56,224 bases of DNA, taken from NCBI GenBank assembly GCA_029247205.1, contig JAQWLT010000036.1, positions 1 to 56,224 of the forward strand, written 5' to 3'. Below the pieces are notes generated by a model that saw nothing but the letters and a program-made list of their open reading frames with translations, was not told where the DNA came from and made no database searches. A program made the position numbers and the translations under genes. Origin of the DNA: Phycisphaerales bacterium (lineage in GTDB: Bacteria > Planctomycetota > Phycisphaerae > Phycisphaerales > SM1A02). Positions 53,622 to 56,224 of this stretch are shown here, piece by piece (within the stretch, counting starts at the first letter, position 1; each line of letters starts with the position of its first letter).

Positions 53622-55382
53622 ATGTCGATCATCAAACTTCTCGGAGCAGTAATCGCTCTTGCGTTGACCACCGCGACCTTCGCCCAAGGAACCTTCAGCT
53701 ACGTTCGGATTGGCGATGTAGACGGCTTCGGTTTCCTTACAGGGACAACACCAGGGCTCAATGGCGAACCCAACTGGCCGTTCAACTCTCCCTTCGATAC
53801 CCCTCCAAGTTGTCCGATCGACGGCAGTTGTTCAGGAGGCATCCTCGTCAATGCCAATGGACTCGCCATCAACGTTGATGGCATGGGAATTCTCACGCAA
53901 GGTGATTTTTTGCCAGACCTGGACTGCTCGGATCCCATTTGCGACTACCCCAACTACGGAACCCATTACAACTCTGATGAGTTCGACAACCGAGAAAATA
54001 GCGAGATTGGAGGCGCAGCAGGAAACTATGTTGAAGTGAGTGGCGCCACCAATACGGGGTCTTCTGGATCGGGGTGGACTGATGTCGCGGTATCAGGCAC
54101 CGGTGACGGATGGAATGGTTGCACCAATCCACCTGGACCTGCGTCCTACGTCTGTGGCACTGGACAGCCTACGATGATCTTCGACTTCTCGGTGACCAAC
54201 GCAGATCCGAATCAGCCACTCTACATCAACGCTGTCTTTGGTGACTACGACGTTGATTCGGCGAGCGACATAGTGTTGATTCAAACCTCCAACGGCAACT
54301 CGTACAACATTGCGCTTGTGACACAAAACAATGCCGCAGGCCAAGACGGTTTGATTCAAGAGGCAACCGCCACGATTCCGTTCGCATCAGTGTTCCCAAA
54401 CTGGCCCACCAGCACACAGGGATGGCTGCGTGTTGATTTTCAAATGCCTGCGGAGCCGTTCACAGCTTATGACTATGCTGAAATCGCCATCTCGCCTCTT
54501 GTTGAAGTGGGCTGCTGCTGCATCGAAGATGCGGCAGGGAATTGGACTACGATCGAAATGACAGCAGTGGATTGTGATGCACTGGGAGGACTCTACCAAG
54601 GCGACGGGGTGGGTTGCGACGGACCGACACCTCCCATGGGCGCGTGCTGCACCGATGTGGACTGCGAGTACACCAGCGAATGTGACTGCGAGGTCATCGG
54701 TGGTATGTTCTACCCCGGATTGTCGTGCGAGGATGCGGGGTGCAACCCGCAGGGATGCTGCTGTTACCAGGATCCTGACTCGGGTTTGTGGTGGTATCAG
54801 ATGACCAGCCCAAGTATGTGTTCACAATTGAACGGCTACTACGCAGGAGACAACGTCGACTGCAAAGGGGAAGAGGTCCCCATGGGAGCCTGCTGTGTCG
54901 AAAATGAAGATGGCGAACATTGGTGCATCAAGACATCGATCTGTCAGTGTGACGATTGGCACGGTGTATTCTTCATGAACCTGGACTGCGACGACGACGT
55001 CGTCATCGAGGCTTGCCCGCCGCCGCCCTCGGATGGCGCGTGCTGTTTCATCAATCAAGACACCGGGTGCTTTGAGTGTGTGGAAACGTCGGAACAATCC
55101 TGCGCCAAGGACTTTCCATTTGGTCAGTGGCAGGGATTGGGGAGTCTTTGCAGTGATCCCAATATTACGTGCTGCCGAATTTTTGGCTCGTGCTGTGTGG
55201 GCAATACGTGTGTCTGGACGATTGAGGATGCCTGCGAAGCGAGCAACGGCGTGTGGTCAGCAACGGTGATGTGTGCTGATGCCGGGTGTCCGTCCTACTG
55301 CCCGGAAGACGTCACACAGGACGGCGTCATCGATATCGACGACCTTCTTGCCATCCTCGGACAGTGGGGTCCGTGTCCCTAG
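53622..55382 (+). CDS. Secreted protein with six cysteine modules and a dockerin-like tail
   Basis: 586 residues from ATG 53622 (GAGGAG upstream), signal peptide about 1-21 (ending FAQ). Residues about 22-295 form a strand-rich domain of the kind found in planctomycete exported proteins. Six cysteine modules follow (about 298-333, 339-374, 378-414, 422-465, 472-517, 522-556), with GACC or CCC at the head and C-x-x-x-x-C at the tail. The last 26 residues read PEDVTQDGVIDIDDLLAILG then QWGPCP, a short dockerin-like calcium loop. No catalytic residues are evident. Confidence 0.75.
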   Translation: MSIIKLLGAVIALALTTATFAQGTFSYVRIGDVDGFGFLTGTTPGLNGEPNWPFNSPFDTPPSCPIDGSCSGGILVNANGLAINVDGMGILTQGDFLPDLDCSDPICDYPNYGTHYNSDEFDNRENSEIGGAAGNYVEVSGATNTGSSGSGWTDVAVSGTGDGWNGCTNPPGPASYVCGTGQPTMIFDFSVTNADPNQPLYINAVFGDYDVDSASDIVLIQTSNGNSYNIALVTQNNAAGQDGLIQEATATIPFASVFPNWPTSTQGWLRVDFQMPAEPFTAYDYAEIAISPLVEVGCCCIEDAAGNWTTIEMTAVDCDALGGLYQGDGVGCDGPTPPMGACCTDVDCEYTSECDCEVIGGMFYPGLSCEDAGCNPQGCCCYQDPDSGLWWYQMTSPSMCSQLNGYYAGDNVDCKGEEVPMGACCVENEDGEHWCIKTSICQCDDWHGVFFMNLDCDDDVVIEACPPPPSDGACCFINQDTGCFECVETSEQSCAKDFPFGQWQGLGSLCSDPNITCCRIFGSCCVGNTCVWTIEDACEASNGVWSATVMCADAGCPSYCPEDVTQDGVIDIDDLLAILGQWGPCP

Positions 55383-55594
55383 TGGAGCGTGCCGTCCAAT
55401 GAGACGACAACTTCTGGTTCCAGGACGATTTCTGCTGTAGTGCATGAATCCGGATGAGTTGCCCGAATCGCCACCATTGGTGCTGGTGTTACATAGTGAC
55501 GACATGAGCAATATCCATACTTCTGGCCAGTGATCTCCGGCGGACTGGTGATGATCTTCGACGGCTGACAGAAAGTCCCGAGACAACCAAACAC
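55379..55594 (-). CDS. Small hypothetical ORF (weak)
   Basis: 71 codons from a GTG, cysteine-containing, ending on the CTAG that also ends the gene at 53622. Codon third positions are mildly GC-rich, so coding is possible, but there is no clear ribosome binding site, no family is recognised and no gene neighbours it on this strand. It may be a pseudogene remnant. The remainder of 55595-55716 holds nothing I can support. Confidence 0.25.
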   Translation of the reverse strand: MFGCLGTFCQPSKIITSPPEITGQKYGYCSCRHYVTPAPMVAIRATHPDSCTTAEIVLEPEVVVSLDGTLH

Positions 55595-55716
55595 AAGTCC
55601 ACGTTCCCGCTGACCACTGATGGAACTTGGGTCGAGTCATAGAATCTCATTGATAGCGAGACCCTTGACTCCGTGAGTTCAAACCGTGTGTTGGTCGACG
55701 CACGTGTCGCTCTGCC

Positions 55717-55751
55717 AAAGAAAAGCTCTTCGACGTTCTCGCCGAAGAGCT
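55717..55751 (-). terminator. Rho-independent terminator after tRNA-Pro
   Basis: On the minus strand: 9-bp stem AGCTCTTCG / CGAAGAGCT with a 10-nt loop, followed by TTTCTTT-type tail, 16 nt after the tRNA-Pro 3' end. Confidence 0.8.
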
Positions 55752-55766
55752 GCTTTCAGAGAAAAG

Positions 55767-55840
55767 TCGGGGTGACAGGATTCGAACCTGCGACCTCGTC
55801 GCCCCGAACGACGCGCTCTACCAAGCTGAGCTACACCCCG
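55767..55840 (-). tRNA. tRNA-Pro (anticodon CGG)
   Basis: 74-nt cloverleaf: acceptor CGGGGTG/CACCCCG, D stem GCTC/GAGC, anticodon stem CGTCG/CGACG with loop TTCGGGG, T stem GCAGG/CCTGT. Discriminator A73. CCA is not encoded. Confidence 0.95.
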
Positions 55841-55845
55841 AGGCA

Positions 55846-55873
55846 TAAAAAGTGAGCCCGCCGAAGCGGGCTC
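55846..55873 (-). terminator. Terminator between tRNA-Tyr and tRNA-Pro
   Basis: On the minus strand, 8-bp stem GAGCCCGC / GCGGGCTC closed by a TTCG tetraloop and followed by ACTTTTTA. It would end the Thr-Tyr transcript, so tRNA-Pro needs its own promoter or read-through. Confidence 0.85.
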
Positions 55874-55880
55874 TCAGGAA

Positions 55881-55963
55881 TGGGCGCGGGAGGATTCGAA
55901 CCTCCGAAGGCGAACGCCAACAGGTTTACAGCCTGTCCCCTTTGGCCACTTGGGTACACGCCC
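55881..55963 (-). tRNA. tRNA-Tyr (anticodon GTA)
   Basis: 83-nt class II tRNA with a long variable arm. Acceptor GGGCGTG/CGCGCCC (one G-U), anticodon stem ACAGG/CCTGT with loop CTGTAAA, T stem GGAGG/CCTCC. Discriminator A; CCA not encoded. Confidence 0.95.
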
Positions 55964-56066
55964 CTTGAGAACGAGGAAGGGTACCGCATCGGCCCAACCC
56001 GAGCAAGAACACAGCGGGCTCAGAACACCTATGTCTTGGATCTGCTTCCACACTTTCCCGGGCCAA

Positions 56067-56139
56067 AGCCACCGACCGGAATCGAACCGGTAACCTCCAG
56101 ATTACAAATCAGGTGCTCTGCCAATTGAGCTACGGTGGC
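56067..56139 (-). tRNA. tRNA-Thr (anticodon TGT)
   Basis: 73-nt cloverleaf: acceptor GCCACCG/CGGTGGC, D stem GCTC/GAGC, anticodon stem CCTGA/TCTGG with loop TTTGTAA, T stem ACCGG/CCGGT. The anticodon stem has a T-T mismatch at pair 29-41. Discriminator T; CCA not encoded. Confidence 0.93.
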
Positions 56140-56224
56140 GAAGCGTGCAGGGTATCGCAGACGGGCAGTTTCGTCACCCCACAGCCCACTCAAGAATGCT
56201 GATGGCTTGACGATGTGGACCAAG
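56140..56224. other. Window-end flank upstream of tRNA-Thr
   Basis: Should contain the promoter of the tRNA block or a further gene outside the window; nothing definite is visible. Confidence 0.4.

Noticed and set aside
28016-55382. Cellulosome made from the dockerin-like tails
   Set aside because: No cohesin, scaffoldin or polysaccharide-degrading module is visible; the tails are better seen as surface-sorting tags.
55673-56223. ORFs 55673-55855, 55880-56128 and 56029-56223 over the tRNA block
   Set aside because: They contain translated tRNA sequences such as GFEPATSS and VAQLAEHL, the usual false ORFs on tRNA genes.

Overview
The window reads as a chromosomal segment of a planctomycete, most probably of the class Phycisphaerae. 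The pointers are inference from gene content. There are four exported proteins with short dockerin-like tags, usually ending in W-G-x-C. There are cysteine modules of the GACC...GGxYxGxGxxC type. Two ECF-type sigma factors are present, one paired with a membrane protein. An LptD-like outer-membrane assembly protein and a secretin-like protein indicate a diderm cell. Housekeeping genes are closely packed, many starts overlap the previous stop by 4 nt, and no insertion sequence, phage gene, rRNA or CRISPR array was seen.

Positions 1-31449 are mostly core genes. On the minus strand are a secretin-like protein (cut by the window edge) and carA. On the plus strand follow priA, sucA-sucB (2-oxoglutarate dehydrogenase E1 and E2), then rsmH, a LysM membrane protein, an FtsL-like protein and a PBP/FtsI, which look like a remnant of the division and cell-wall cluster. 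A UbiA-like prenyltransferase diverges from ribH-nusB-ftsY-lptD. The minus-strand set rny-efp-rsmA, a duplicated ABC-2 permease and the pdhA-pdhB-pdhC operon come next. A large secreted beta-helix protein, tRNA-Arg and rpsT close this part.

Positions 31523-40130 hold accessory metabolism: a CPBP protease, a Gfo/Idh oxidoreductase, a FAD amine oxidoreductase, a saccharopine/lysine dehydrogenase-like enzyme, an ECF sigma factor, a TIGR01777 epimerase and a secreted cysteine-module protein.

Positions 40212-48516 are the most interesting part. A divergent MntR (all six Mn ligands present) faces a metal ABC transporter across two tandem GTAGC-N4-GCTAC palindromes. Both permeases carry a C-terminal DtxR-like regulator domain with metal ligands. 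The same strand continues, with gaps of at most 13 nt, into a circularly permuted ATP-grasp, an alpha-E protein and a transglutaminase. The sequence therefore suggests a seven-gene manganese-responsive unit that includes a peptide-ligase/transglutaminase module.

Positions 48803-56224 contain a secreted subtilase, a minus-strand unit (PhoD-like phosphoesterase, ECF sigma factor, membrane partner), another secreted cysteine-module protein with a dockerin-like tail, and a minus-strand tRNA block (Thr, Tyr, Pro) with two clear terminators. All functions are read from sequence motifs; no database search was run.
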